Positions 12,021 to 22,177 of a stretch of 64,000 bases of DNA are shown here, piece after piece; the first letter of the stretch is position 1; each line of letters opens with the position of its first letter. The stretch comes from Ovis canadensis (taxonomy: Eukaryota; Chordata; Mammalia; Artiodactyla; Bovidae), in assembly GCF_042477335.2 (NCBI RefSeq), contig NC_091262.1, forward strand, positions 72,216,001 to 72,280,000. The letters run 5' to 3'. A model generated the notes under the pieces. That model saw only the letters and a program-made list of their open reading frames with translations, ran no database searches and was not told the DNA's origin. A program made the translations under genes and the position numbers.

Positions 12021-12048
<28 letters not shown>
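12021..12048 (+). repeat. (TG)14 microsatellite
   Basis: An uninterrupted run of fourteen TG dinucleotides, long enough to be length-polymorphic. Confidence 0.95.
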
Positions 12049-12052
<4 letters not shown>

Positions 12053-12757
12053 TTTCTGTTAATAGTTTATTCACAATAGCTGGATAGATTATCACCAGCT
12101 CTATGGGATGGATTTGAGAAGTTCTTTTAAAAGATTTGTTTTAAAAACTCTTTGATTTTGAGACATTGTAGACATTTCTTACAACATTTGTAAGAAATAA
12201 TACAAAAATATTTGCATACCATTCATTCAGCTTCCCCCAGTGGTAGCTGTCTTGCATAACTGGAACACAATGTAACAACCAGGAAACAGTCATTGAGACA
12301 GCCCTTGAACTTATGCAGATTTCACCCAGTTTTGCAGGCCTTCATTGAATGTATCTGTGCATGTAATCAGTTGCACGCAGTTTATCACACATGTAGATTC
12401 TTGTGGCCATCACCACAGTCAGGATACAGAAAAATCCCATCCAAAGAATTCTTCCAGCCACCCTTTTATAGCCTAATAAAAAACTCTTCCCCACCCCCAC
12501 GTAATACCACAACACCTAGCAACCACTGCCATGTTTTGTATCTTTAATTTTGCCATTTCAAGAATGTTATACAGGTGAAAATTTACAGCATATAACCTGT
12601 TTGATGTTGACTTTTGTTCACTCATAATTTTTTTCACACAATTACCTTGAGAGTCAAGTGAGTTGTTTTGTGAGTCAATAGTTTGTTCCCTTGTTCTGCT
12701 GAGTAACATTCCATGATATGGATGTACTGCAATTTATTGAACCATTCACCTTTTGTA

Positions 12758-13456
12758 GGCTTCCCTTGTGGCTCAACTGGGAAAGAATCTGCCTGCTATG
12801 CAGGAGACCTAGTTTCGATCCCTGGGTTGGGAAGAGCCCCTGGTGAAGGGAAAGACTACCCACTCCAGTATTCTGGCCTGGAGAATCTCATGGACTGCAT
12901 AGTCCAGTTCAGTTCAGTCCAGCTGCTCAGTCGTGTCTGACTCTTTGTGACCCCATGGACTGCAGCAAGCCAGGCCTCCCTGTCCATCACCAACTCCCAG
13001 AGCTATCTCAAACTCATGTCCATTGAGTCAGTGATGCCATCCAACCATCTCATCCTCTGTCATCCCCTTCTCCTCCTGCCTTCAATCTTTCCTGGCATCA
13101 AGATGTTTTCAAATGAGTCAGTACTTCGCATCAGGTGGCCAAAGTATTGGAATTTCAACTTCAACATCCATCCTTCCAATGTATTCAGGACTGATTTCCT
13201 TTAGGATGGACTGGTTGGATCTCTTTGCAGTCCAAGGGACTCTCAAGAGTCTTCTCCAACACCACAGTTCAAAAGCATCAATTCTTTGGTGCTCAGCTTT
13301 CTTTATAGTCCAACTCTCACATCCATACATGACTACTGGAAAAGCCATAGCTTTGACTAGATAGACCTTTGTTGACAAAGTAATGTCTCTGCTTTTTAAT
13401 ATATATAGTCCGCGGGGTCACAAGTCAGACACGACTGAGCGACTTTCACTTTCACG
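12758..13456 (+). repeat. Bov-tA SINE split by a BovB insertion
   Basis: The SINE head and body occupy 12758-12904 ('ggcttcccttgtggctcaac' onward). Its last part resumes at 13411-13456 with 'cggggtcacaagtcagacac'. The consensus is continuous across the gap, so the BovB piece at 12905-13404 inserted into it. The 7-bp repeat atagtcc stands on both sides. Confidence 0.85.
12905..13404 (-). mobile_element. BovB (RTE) LINE 3' fragment
   Basis: On the - strand the frame at 13378-13118 reads the BovB reverse-transcriptase C-terminus: MYGCESWTIKKAE, then a WCWRRLLRVPW block and [13 protein letters not shown]. The 3' end is the 'gactgaactgaactg' tail at 12905. The copy is 5'-truncated to about 500 bp, as is usual for BovB, and cannot move by itself. 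Confidence 0.9.
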
Positions 13457-13856
13457 TTTATATGAACAAAAGTTTTTCATTTCTCTGATGTAATGTTCAA
13501 GAGTACAGTTGCTGGGTTGTTTGGTAAATACAATTTTAGTTTTGTAAGAAACCATAGTACTCTTTTCTAGAGTGGCTGTACCATTTTACATTCCTGTTAG
13601 CAGTAAGTGAGTGGCCCCACTTCTCTATATCCTCTTATTTGGTGGAGTCATTCTTTTTAATGTTGATCTAATTAATAGGCACATCATGGTATCTCACTGT
13701 GATTTTAATTTGCATAACCCACTGGTTAATGCTGTGGAAAATCTATTTGTATACTTATTTTCCGCCTTACACCCTCATCAGTAAAATGTCTATTTATGTC
13801 TTCTTGCTCATTTATGGGAAGTTCTGATTAAAAATAAGATCTTATGATATCTATTG

Positions 13857-14548
13857 GGAACTTTCAAATTTTCTTTCTTTTTTTCTTTCATACCAAATAG
13901 TGTAGCACATCATATTAAAAGATTTCAAAAAGTTGATCTAAAAAAAGAGTTAATCTAAGACCTTTATACAGTTTGGATTTTACTATCAATGCTTGCATAA
14001 GATATGGTGGGGAGAGTGGGTATACCTACAGTTATTAATTTCTACAATGATTCACTTCATTTTTCTGTTTCCTGTGATCTCATATTATTATTATTATTAT
14101 CAATTATTCTAGGCAAAATGCTGCCACTTAGGAAATGAACAAATGTTAATCCTCCTTCAGCAAGTGGCAAAAAGGTGAGACTTGGGAGAGCTGGAAAGCC
14201 AGTCTGAGAGGAACAACTGCTTGAAGTTGGGGAGTGACAGGTCTTTCGAGGGCAACTGAAACTGACACCTGGGCTCAGAGAGATACAGTAACTCACTCAA
14301 GGTCACACAGCAATCTGGCGGCAGAGCCGAAGTCTGGCTGCCATCAGAGTTAGAGCACTTTTCACACTCAAAGTCAAGACCCTCCCCCCCTTCCCGCCCA
14401 GATATCCAGTTGTGGAGAAGAGTTTACTCAGACTTTCAGGGGTCCGGTATTTGGACCTGAGGGAAAGCAAATATCTTCACACTTTCGCATTTTCATGTGA
14501 AATTTTTATGTGAGTGAATTTGCTTTCTACTTTGTAATACTTTGTTTT
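13857..14548. other. Intergenic; MIR relic around 14240-14390
   Basis: No gene seen. Positions 14240-14390 carry 'actcaaggtcacacagcaat', the MIR core. A short ATT/TTA run lies at about 14083-14100. Confidence 0.5.
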
Positions 14549-14587
14549 ATACATACATACACACACACATATATATATATATATATC
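14549..14587 (+). repeat. Compound (CATA)(CA)(TA) microsatellite
   Basis: A run moving from CATA units through CA to TA dinucleotides. Such compound tracts usually vary in length. Confidence 0.9.
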
Positions 14588-14959
14588 ATGTTTTCTTCCC
14601 TGTAAAAATCTTTGAGGAAAGCAGATGATCCAGGAAGCTGCTCCGTGTTTATCCGCTCTTCAAGCTCTGCCTGGCGGGACTCAGGGACCCCTGAGACCTG
14701 CACCGGGGAAACCGGCACTCTCCCCACACAGCCTCCATCATCTGTAAACACAGGCTCGAGTTTCAAGAAGCTTTTGCCAGCCCCCTCCAAGGCCAGGCTC
14801 TTCTGGGCTTTGCTCGCCAGGGACCTCGAGAGTTTCCAGGATCACAGAGCCCTGAACGTCTCCATTTCTCATGTCCTGGGGGATTCACTCAGGCACTGAG
14901 CTCTGCGCAGTCTAACGCAAGGCTGCACTGTCGTAGCATCAGCCTGGACCCTCTCTCTC

Positions 14960-15335
14960 CTGCGGCCCCACGTCTAGTCACTGCGGGTCCCGTCCACGTC
15001 ACCTTCTGTCCCTGTATATGGTCCACTCTTTCCTGGCCCTCTCGTCTCTGACCTTCAAGCCTTCTGCTTCCACTGCTGCCCTCTTGAACCCTATTCACCT
15101 CATAGCAGCCAGACCAATCTCGCAAAAGAGCATATCTGATTGTGTCCACTCTCCCTCCTGTCCCTTCTATGGCTCCCTATTGCCCTGAAGCCAAACCCCT
15201 TCCTGAGTCCTCAAGGCCTACATGATCTGGTCCTGACCTCCTTCTCCAAGCTGACCTGTGCCACGCTCCTCACTCCAGCCTGACGGGCCCCTCCCAGATG
15301 GTCACCTGCGCCGTTCCCTCTGCCACTAACGCTTT
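14960..15335 (+). repeat. L2 LINE relic
   Basis: 'tatggctccctattgccctg', 'gcctacatgatctggtcctg' and 'ctctgccactaacgctttg' follow one another as in the L2 3' region. A second L2-like piece appears at about 15720-15860. Confidence 0.6.
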
Positions 15336-15486
15336 GCCCCTTGGTCTTGAGCCTACTCCTTCATGCAGGGCAGTTTTCTGGAGCACCTACTATGTTCCAG
15401 GCACTGTGCCACGTACTTGCTCTACCGTGTGACCCGGTCCTCACCTCTCAGAGCTCCCTCAAGGCAGAGACACATGAGCAGTCATG

Positions 15487-15616
15487 CTGCTGCGGCTGCT
15501 GCGTCGCTTCAGTCGTGTCCGACTCTGTGCGGCCCCATGCACGGCAGCCCACCAGGCTCCTCTGTCTGTGGGATCCTCCAGGCAAGAACACTGGAGTGGG
15601 CCGCCGTTTCCTGCTC
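15487..15616 (-). repeat. Bov-tA SINE with 14-bp target duplication
   Basis: Antisense BovA SINE containing 'gcttcagtcgtgtccgactc' and 'tcctccaggcaagaacactg'. The direct repeat catgagcagtcatg flanks it exactly at 15473-15486 and 15617-15630, which indicates a recent insertion. Confidence 0.9.
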
Positions 15617-16099
15617 CATGAGCAGTCATGAACTGTGATAAGTACTAGGATAGGAAAACACAAATTGCTACAAAACAGACTGACAAGGGGATAGGGAAGA
15701 GAAGGATAAATGAACCCTCTTCCAACTCAGCCTTCAGACCTCAGTCAAAATTCACCTCCTCCAAAAAAACCTCCCCTCTCCCAGGCCAGGCCAGGGCTGC
15801 AGCTACTGGCCCCTACAGGACCCTGTTCTCTTCCTTCCCAGCACTTGCATAGTTTGCTATTAGACTTTGATTTGTATGACTAAAGTCGAAGCGAGGGATA
15901 GTGCTATGAAACATCTACTCTGCCTCCAGTGGGGTCTTGAGGAATCCGAGTTCATCCACACGATTACCCAGAGATGTGAGTATCTTTAACCCCACTTCCT
16001 AGAGGAGCAGATTGAGGCTGAGACAAAGAGAGACTGTATTAGTCATCTAACGCTGCATGACAAATCACCCTGAAATGCAGCTTAAAGCAAGGGATGTTT

Positions 16100-16631
16100 T
16101 CAGTTTCAGTTCAGTCGCTCAGTCATGTCCGACTCTTTGCGACCCCATGACTGCAGCACGCCACGCTTCCCTGTTCATCACCAGCTCCCGGAGCTTGCTC
16201 AAACTCAGGTCCATCGAGTCGGTGATGCCATCCAACCATCTCATCCTCTGTCGTCCCCTTCTCCTCCCACCTTCAATCTTTCCCAGCATCAGGGTCTTTT
16301 CATTTGAGTCAGTTCTTCGCATCAGGTGGCCAAAGTATTGAGTTTCAACTTCAACATCCATCCTTCCAATGAATATTCAGGACTGATCTCCTTTAGGATG
16401 GACTGGTTGGATCTCCTTGCAGTCCAGGGGACTCTCAAGAGTCTTCTCCAGCACCACAGTTCAAAAGCATCAATTCTTTGGCACTCAGCTTTCTTTATAG
16501 TCCAACTCTCACATCCATACATGACTACTGGAAAAACCATAGCTTTGACTAGATATACCTCCGTCAGCAAAGTAATTAAAACGTCTCTGCTTTTTAATAT
16601 GCTGTCTAGGTTGGTCGTAGCTTTTCTTTTT
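16100..16631 (-). mobile_element. BovB (RTE) LINE 3' fragment with 8-bp duplication
   Basis: The reverse strand from 16570 reads the BovB RT tail, with VMYGCESWTIKKAE and WCWRRLLRVPWTARR. The 'gactgaactgaaactg' 3' end lies at about 16100. The repeat ggatgttt occurs at 16092-16099 and 16632-16639, consistent with a target-site duplication. Truncated and inactive. Confidence 0.9.
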
Positions 16632-16639
16632 GGATGTTT

Positions 16640-17105
16640 ATTACCTCATTATTCCTGTGGGTTGGGGATCTTGGCATGGCTTAGCTGGGTCCTTTGGCTC
16701 AGCATCTCTCCACAAGGCTTCAATAAGGTTTCAACCAGGGCTGTGGTTTCATCTGAAGGCTCAACCAGAGGCGAATCAGTTTCCAAGCTCATTCACATGG
16801 CTGTTGGTAGATGAAATTCCTCATAGCCTGTTGAACTGAGGCCTTCCGTTTTTCATTGGCTGTTTGCTGAAGGTCTTTCTCAGTTCCTTGCCCCATGGGC
16901 CTCCCCATAGGGCAGTTTATAACATGGCAAGTGAGAGAGAAGAGAGAGTGGGCCAGACAGAAGCTATGGTCTCTGGGTAACCTAGTTTCAAATGACACTC
17001 CATTGCTCTTGTACCCTGTCACAAGCAAGTCATTAGGTCCAGCCCACGCTCCCAGGGAGGAAATTACACAAGGGCATGAACACAGGAGGTGGGGTTGTTG
17101 GGGGC
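16640..17105. repeat. Old dispersed repeat split by the BovB insertion, family not assigned
   Basis: The flanks (16040-16099 and 16640-17105) read as one old mammalian repeat, for example 'gtattagtcatctaacgctg' on the left and 'acacaagggcatgaacacag' on the right. I cannot name the family with confidence. Confidence 0.4.
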
Positions 17106-18736
17106 CCTTAGAGGCTGCCCATCACAGAAGTCCTGTACCTGCCCCAGGTCGCATAGCCAGGACATGTTCCAGCCTCCTTCAGGAGCCAGGCTCTCTGCCC
17201 CAGGGATGTGAGGATGGGACAGGACAGGCAGCTCCTGCCAAGCCCAGGACCACCTCCCCGCCCCGCCAGTGGTCTTGGCTTTCTGCCAGTCACACCCACT
17301 CCTTTTTCCTCCCATGGAAACTGGGCATGCTCCCTGCTCAGCTCATAAGGCTGTGTGAGATAAGAGCCTTTGCCATCCAAATTGAAGAAACATTAGCTTT
17401 CAAAACCCAGGCCTGGGAGGAACCCACAAATGAGCAGTTGGCTGGAAAACTGGCCTATCTACTAGCCTCTTAAGGCTGCGGGTGATGTTTAAACTGGAAA
17501 GTGAGCTGTTATGTTGTATAACTGAGCCTTGTAAAGTCATCCCTCTAACAGATTTTCTTGCCTTTCATTTGAAAAGCCCGAGCAGCCTGGCGGGTACAAG
17601 AAACACCACATTCTTTTTGTTTTTTTTTTGTTTTGTTTTGTTTTTTTTCCTCCTAAAATTAACTGAGTGTCCCATCTCCAGGACTGGTGGAAAATGAAAT
17701 CTGCCTTCTGAGGGGCTCCCTCCCACCCTCCCCCAACCCTGTAGACACTGTGTGGTTAGGGTAACAGATGCAGGGCTGAGAGCCGGAGGTCACCCCCTAC
17801 CATCCCCAGAGAGGGAGCTGCGTGAGGCCAGCGAGTACTGCGCACGCATGTTCATGGTAGTGAATCGTAGTCGAATGTTGAGCGAGCAGCCTTTGGTTCG
17901 GTGGTCACAGTCTTTGCCCAAACATACAAGGTGTCTTGAAGAGAGGGACCAAAGGAGTCTTGGTCAGCCAGGCCAGGGTCCGACGTTCCCCTATGCACGC
18001 AGGACTTTCAGGGAGGAGTGCTTGGCTTCCCCTTGTTCGGGGACACCTAATTCCACCACTTCCCCAGTTCCAGAAAATTCTCTCTATTCAACCAGGCGCT
18101 ACTCCCCATACCCTAAATTCCCTCAAGTCCCATTGTCCTTTCTGGAAAGAGCTTTTCTTAACAATAAAGGCCTCTTTCTCAGCCTCACCCCTGGAGTGGG
18201 AGCCAGGGAAGCCCACTGACCCCAGGGCTGGCCCACAGCTCTATTCCCCAGGGGTGGGGGAGGGATCCGATTCTTTCTGATCTTCCCCAGCGGCAACACA
18301 GCATGCATTGTTTGTATCTCAGATTTTCCAGCTCAAAGCTGCAGGCTCTAATGCGAGGGGTAGGGGCAGGGAGCAGCCAGGACGATGGTGCTGACATCCT
18401 GCAAGGAAACCTGGGAGTCCTGGGCTTCCTGTAGAGCTCCCTGCCTGCAGCTCACAGAGCAGAGAAGGCCAAGTGCATGAAACAGCACGACGGCAACACG
18501 CACCAGAAAGTGGGTCTGCACTGAAGCAGCTCCTGCCGACAGGGGTATGGCTGCCTGAGAACTCTCCACCACAGTCTCGGGAAAATGATCTGGGAGAGGG
18601 TAGACGACCCCGCTTTCTGGCAAAGACACAAACCTCCTTGAGGCTCCTTCCTACTACATGCAAATCCCTGTCTGTCCCCTTTAGGCAAAGATGAACAAGA
18701 CTCAGGCCCCAGTAAGCACCAGGCAAGGCCCACGTA
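17106..18736. other. Intergenic, no gene seen; T-rich tract 17611-17650
   Basis: About 1.6 kb without recognised repeats or exons. A (T)n with interspersed G at 17611-17650 is the only simple-sequence feature. The open frames are scattered and overlap on both strands. Confidence 0.4.
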
Positions 18737-18866
18737 TATGGGGCACTTACTGGATGCCGAGTGCCGTGTCAAGTACTTTTCAAGATCATCTCATTTAGTC
18801 CTCCTGCCTGCCCTTTGAGATGGGTATGGATACCCTCACTTTACAGACGAGGAAACAGAGAGGAAT
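18737..18866 (+). repeat. MIR-family SINE relic
   Basis: 'gggcacttactggatgccga', then 'tcatttagtcctcctgcctg' and 'ctttacagacgaggaaacag', is the usual order of a MIR element in + orientation. Confidence 0.65.
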
Positions 18867-19334
18867 GCCTTCCACAAGGAGTGATGCTATGGCAGTCGTG
18901 ACAGAAATACACTTGATGCCATTGCTCACACTTGTAATTACATGTCCTGCTGTTCCTTCCAACTCACAGTTGGAAAGGATAAGGACATAGCAGGACAGAG
19001 ACGATGCAGTGGAAATCCAGAGGAATTCATGACCAGTCTGGGAATCTGAGACGACGTCGTGGAGAAGGAGCCAGAATTTGAAAGATGGGGGTGGGGATGG
19101 GGAACTGTGACAAATGGAGCCTGTGAAAAGAATGTTCCAGGAGGAGCAGAGGCCTAGAGGAGGGTTCCGGGTACTTGAAGCTAGCCTCTTAAGCTCATGT
19201 ATTGAGGACGTGGGGAAGTGGGGGAGAGAGGAGATGCGGCAGAAGTGGAGCAGGTTCATTCCAGAAAGAACACAGGGCAGCCCCTAGAAGGACCGTTCAC
19301 GATTTCAACTCAAACCCAGACTGAAAACTGGCTA

Positions 19335-19496
19335 GGGACTTCCCTGGTGGTCTAGTGGTTAAGACTCTACTCTCGATGCAGGGAGCCCGGATTTAATCCC
19401 TGATCGAAGAGTTGGCATGCCTCAACAAAAGATCCTGCGATGAAGATCGAAGAATAAGTAAGTAGATATTTAAAAGAAAAAAAGAAAGAAAGAAAA
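19335..19496 (+). repeat. CHR-type tRNA-Glu SINE with A-rich tail
   Basis: Starts 'gggacttccctggtggtcta', continues through 'gtggttaagactctactct', and ends in an (AAAG)n tail at about 19470-19496. Confidence 0.85.
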
Positions 19497-19546
19497 TGGC
19501 TGAACTATTTGGAAGCCTTTTTACCCCCTGCTTTTAAGCAGATTTT

Positions 19547-19890
19547 GTTGTTCAGTCGCTAAGTTGTGTCGGACTCTTTGCGACCCCATGGACTGCAGCA
19601 CGCCACGCTTCCCTGTCCTTCATTATCTCCCGGAGCTTGCTCAAACTCATGTCCATTGAGTTGGTGATGCCATCCAACCATCTCATTCCCTGTCATCCCC
19701 TTCTCCTCCTGCATTCGATCTTTCCCAGCATCAGGGTCTTTTCAAATGAGTCAGCTCTTTGCATCAGGTGGCCAAAGTATTGGAGTTTCAGCTTCAACAT
19801 CAGTCCTTCCAATGAATATTCAGGGTTGATTTCCTTTAGGATCGACTGGTTTGATCTCCTTGCTGTCCAAGGGACTCTTAAGAGAGAAGT
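19547..19890 (-). mobile_element. BovB (RTE) LINE 3' fragment, short
   Basis: Shares the 3' end of the other BovB copies in antisense ('gtcggactctttgcgacccc', 'catctcattccctgtcatcc', 'atcaggtggccaaagtattg'). It stops at about 19890, so it is shorter than the copies at 12,905 and 16,100. Confidence 0.85.
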
Positions 19891-20698
19891 CTGATTACTT
19901 ACAGACTAAAGAGATTACATTTTCTCTGCTCATTCAAGACCCACTTGAGGAAAATTTCCATTACACATAGTACTGAGATTCTGTGTAAGATTGTGTTTTT
20001 GTTTTAAAGCTTCACTATTAAAAATATTTTTTTCATCTATGTTTAATGGCCTAAATTGTTCAACTCCTTCACTGAGTGAGGAGTCAGTGGCTTAGGGAGG
20101 CCCTGGAAGTCACCTGAGGCTACACAGCCGTGAGCGGCAGGGTCTAGAGCCAGCCTGGCCCCAGGGTTACCTGTGCTCCTTCCACAGGCCAATGCCAGCT
20201 TGGTTTGGAGCTGCTGTGGTCTAGGGAGAGGAGGAGATGGGACAAGGGCTCAGGGCTTATAATGAAGCCCATAGAAGCCCTCCTTCTGGAAGCCCCAAGT
20301 GACTCTGATGTGGGCTTGACAAGGGTTAAGCCTGAGACCAGGCCCCAGGCAGTGCCCTCACAGACCCTTCCCTGCTCTTCTCAGCAGTCTCCCCGCCCAC
20401 ACCCCCAGGAGCCACACCTAGCTCAATCATTCCTCCACCAAGTGAAGCCTGCCTAACACAGTCTCCACTGAGCACTGGATATGGAGTCAGAATCCGGGCT
20501 TCATCCCAGCTGAGCATCTTCCTAGATGAGCCCTGCACTGAGCCTGTCATCTCTCTGGCTTTTCCTTAGCTGTAAAAAAACAAACAAAAACAACAACAAC
20601 AAAAAAAAAACAGAGCAGAAACTCTACATGCAAGAAAAGGCATGGCGGAGCACACAGCCCCTGAAAGCACATGCATTGCTCCTCAGAACAAATTCAAA
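19891..20698. other. Intergenic, no gene seen; CAA/A-rich tract 20574-20611
   Basis: No exon recognised. A tract of (CAAAA)n and (CAA)n type lies at about 20574-20611. A weak MIR core, 'gtcacctgaggctacacagc', is at about 20110-20130. Confidence 0.4.
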
Positions 20699-20905
20699 CC
20701 CAGCTCTGGAGTCAGGCTGACCAGGATTGAATCCTTCCATGTGCTGGGTAAATTTGGGCAAGTAGCTTAATTTCTCTATGCCTTAGTTTCCTCATCTGTA
20801 AAACAGGGATAATAGAACCTACCGACATAGACTAGTTGTGAGGAAATTATGATAATATAGGTTGAGAGTTTAGGATGGTGCTTGATACATAGTAAGTGCT
20901 CAAAG
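20699..20905 (+). repeat. MIR SINE, well preserved
   Basis: Nearly the whole MIR consensus is readable: 'tctggagtcaggctgaccag', 'ttgggcaagtagcttaattt', 'ctcatctgtaaaacagggat' and 'catagtaagtgctcaa'. Orientation is +. Confidence 0.85.
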
Positions 20906-21536
20906 AAAAATAGCTTTTATTGTTATTTCTCCTTGAGTCTTGATTGACCCCAGACTCCCCACTGAGTAAGTGATATGCACTTGGAAGATGTAGATGTTGT
21001 CTACTTGAGAGCCTAGCCTGGTACCAAGGGCAGATGTGTAAGAGTCGGGTGGGGGAATTAATACACAGTCTAGGAAGTATTAATACTTATAAAAGAGGTA
21101 CATACAATTCATTGGAGCCCCTTGCCCCCGCCCGCAAGGCACTGTCTTCCAGCAGTCAAGGACTAGTGATTGAATCTCTGAATGATACATATTCGTTCTG
21201 AATGATACATATTCGTCTGTTTGATGTTCAGCGATAATGAGCTTGTATACAGGGTGAGTCAACCAAGCCTGGTTCATGGTCTGTGCCTCATATATAGCCA
21301 TACAATTCCAGAGGCACAGAATCAACGATGGTAGAAATTCAGTCATTCAACAAACATTAATTGGGTGGCCTGGCAACCTACTGATTCATGAGTTTGGAAG
21401 TGCATAAAATATTATTTAGAAGCTACACGTGCAGGCTGGTAACTTAATATTATTGAACTCATGTTCCCTAAGCACCTCTCCTCTGATCTTGAGCAAACTA
21501 TACTTATATGACCTTATTATGAATTAACCAGGGCCA
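20906..21536. other. Intergenic, no gene seen; 19-bp tandem duplication
   Basis: Contains a direct duplication of ctgaatgatacatattcgt at 21178-21196 and 21198-21216, one base apart. Otherwise nothing is recognised. Confidence 0.45.
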
Positions 21537-21730
21537 ACAAAGAATCTGGACTGCCAATGCAGGAGATCTGGGTTCGATCCCTGGGTCAGGAAGATCCCCT
21601 GGAGAAGGGGATGGCAACCCACTCCAGTATTCTTGCCTGGAGAATCCCATGGATAGAGGAGCCTGGCGGGCTACAGTCCATAGAGTCGCAAAAAGTCGGA
21701 CACGACTGAAGTGACTTAGCACATAGCACA
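21537..21730 (+). repeat. Bov-tA SINE
   Basis: Near-consensus copy: 'ctgggttcgatccctgggtc', 'ccactccagtattcttgcct' and 'gtcggacacgactgaagtg'. It lies just upstream of the OTUB2 CpG-rich promoter. Confidence 0.9.
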
Positions 21731-22174
21731 GACAATCTTTCAGAAGACTTCGATTTGCAGTTTTGGTCAAAAGTCCTTCAGCCTTCACAAACGAAGACTT
21801 GTCTTTCTGGGTTGGGCTCCTTTGCTAGTAAAGAGGTTTCTGTTTCTTTAAAAGGAGGCGGTACCCTGTCAAATGGACCCTAAAGCATAGGCTGAAGGCG
21901 CGTGAAGTCCCACCCACTTTCTGTGACGTCCTGTGGCCCGGCTTCTGATTGCCCGCTTCAGACGTCAATCTCGGGGCGTGTGTCTTGCTGGGACACAGTG
22001 GAGGTCTAACCTCTGGTTTGCGGAGCGGTCGGGTGTATTCTCCGCTCGTCCTCACGCCCTCGAGGCCCCCGCCGCCCGACCCAACGGCGGAGCCAGCCTG
22101 TGGCTCCCGCGGCGCCCTCCCGCACCGGATCGCTCCTCGCTGGGGCGGGACCTGGCCCGACGGCTCCGGTCACT

Positions 22175-22177
22175 ATG
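22175..22177 (+). CDS. OTUB2: OTUB2 coding exon 1 (ATG only)
   Basis: The exon contributes just the initiator codon. The donor gtcagt follows immediately at 22178. The base at -3 is A, a favourable context; after splicing the next codon is AGT (Ser2). The 5' UTR extends upstream into the CpG-rich region. Confidence 0.85.

Larger units (their letters stand above)
12100..13856 (-). repeat. L1 LINE fragment hosting nested insertions
   Basis: Old L1 sequence on the - strand. Left part is about 12100-12757 and right part about 13457-13856; the text around 13,540-13,720 has the usual L1 ORF2 3' phrases. A SINE split by a BovB fragment is inserted between the two halves. Confidence 0.65.

Noticed and set aside
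13118..13378. Functional reverse transcriptase genes in the BovB fragments
   Set aside because: Only the C-terminal tail of the reverse transcriptase is present in each copy (12,905, 16,100, 19,547, 56,290); the catalytic domain is missing.
16895..17473. 192-codon open frame on the + strand
   Set aside because: It begins inside an old dispersed repeat and continues into unique sequence without splice or homology support.
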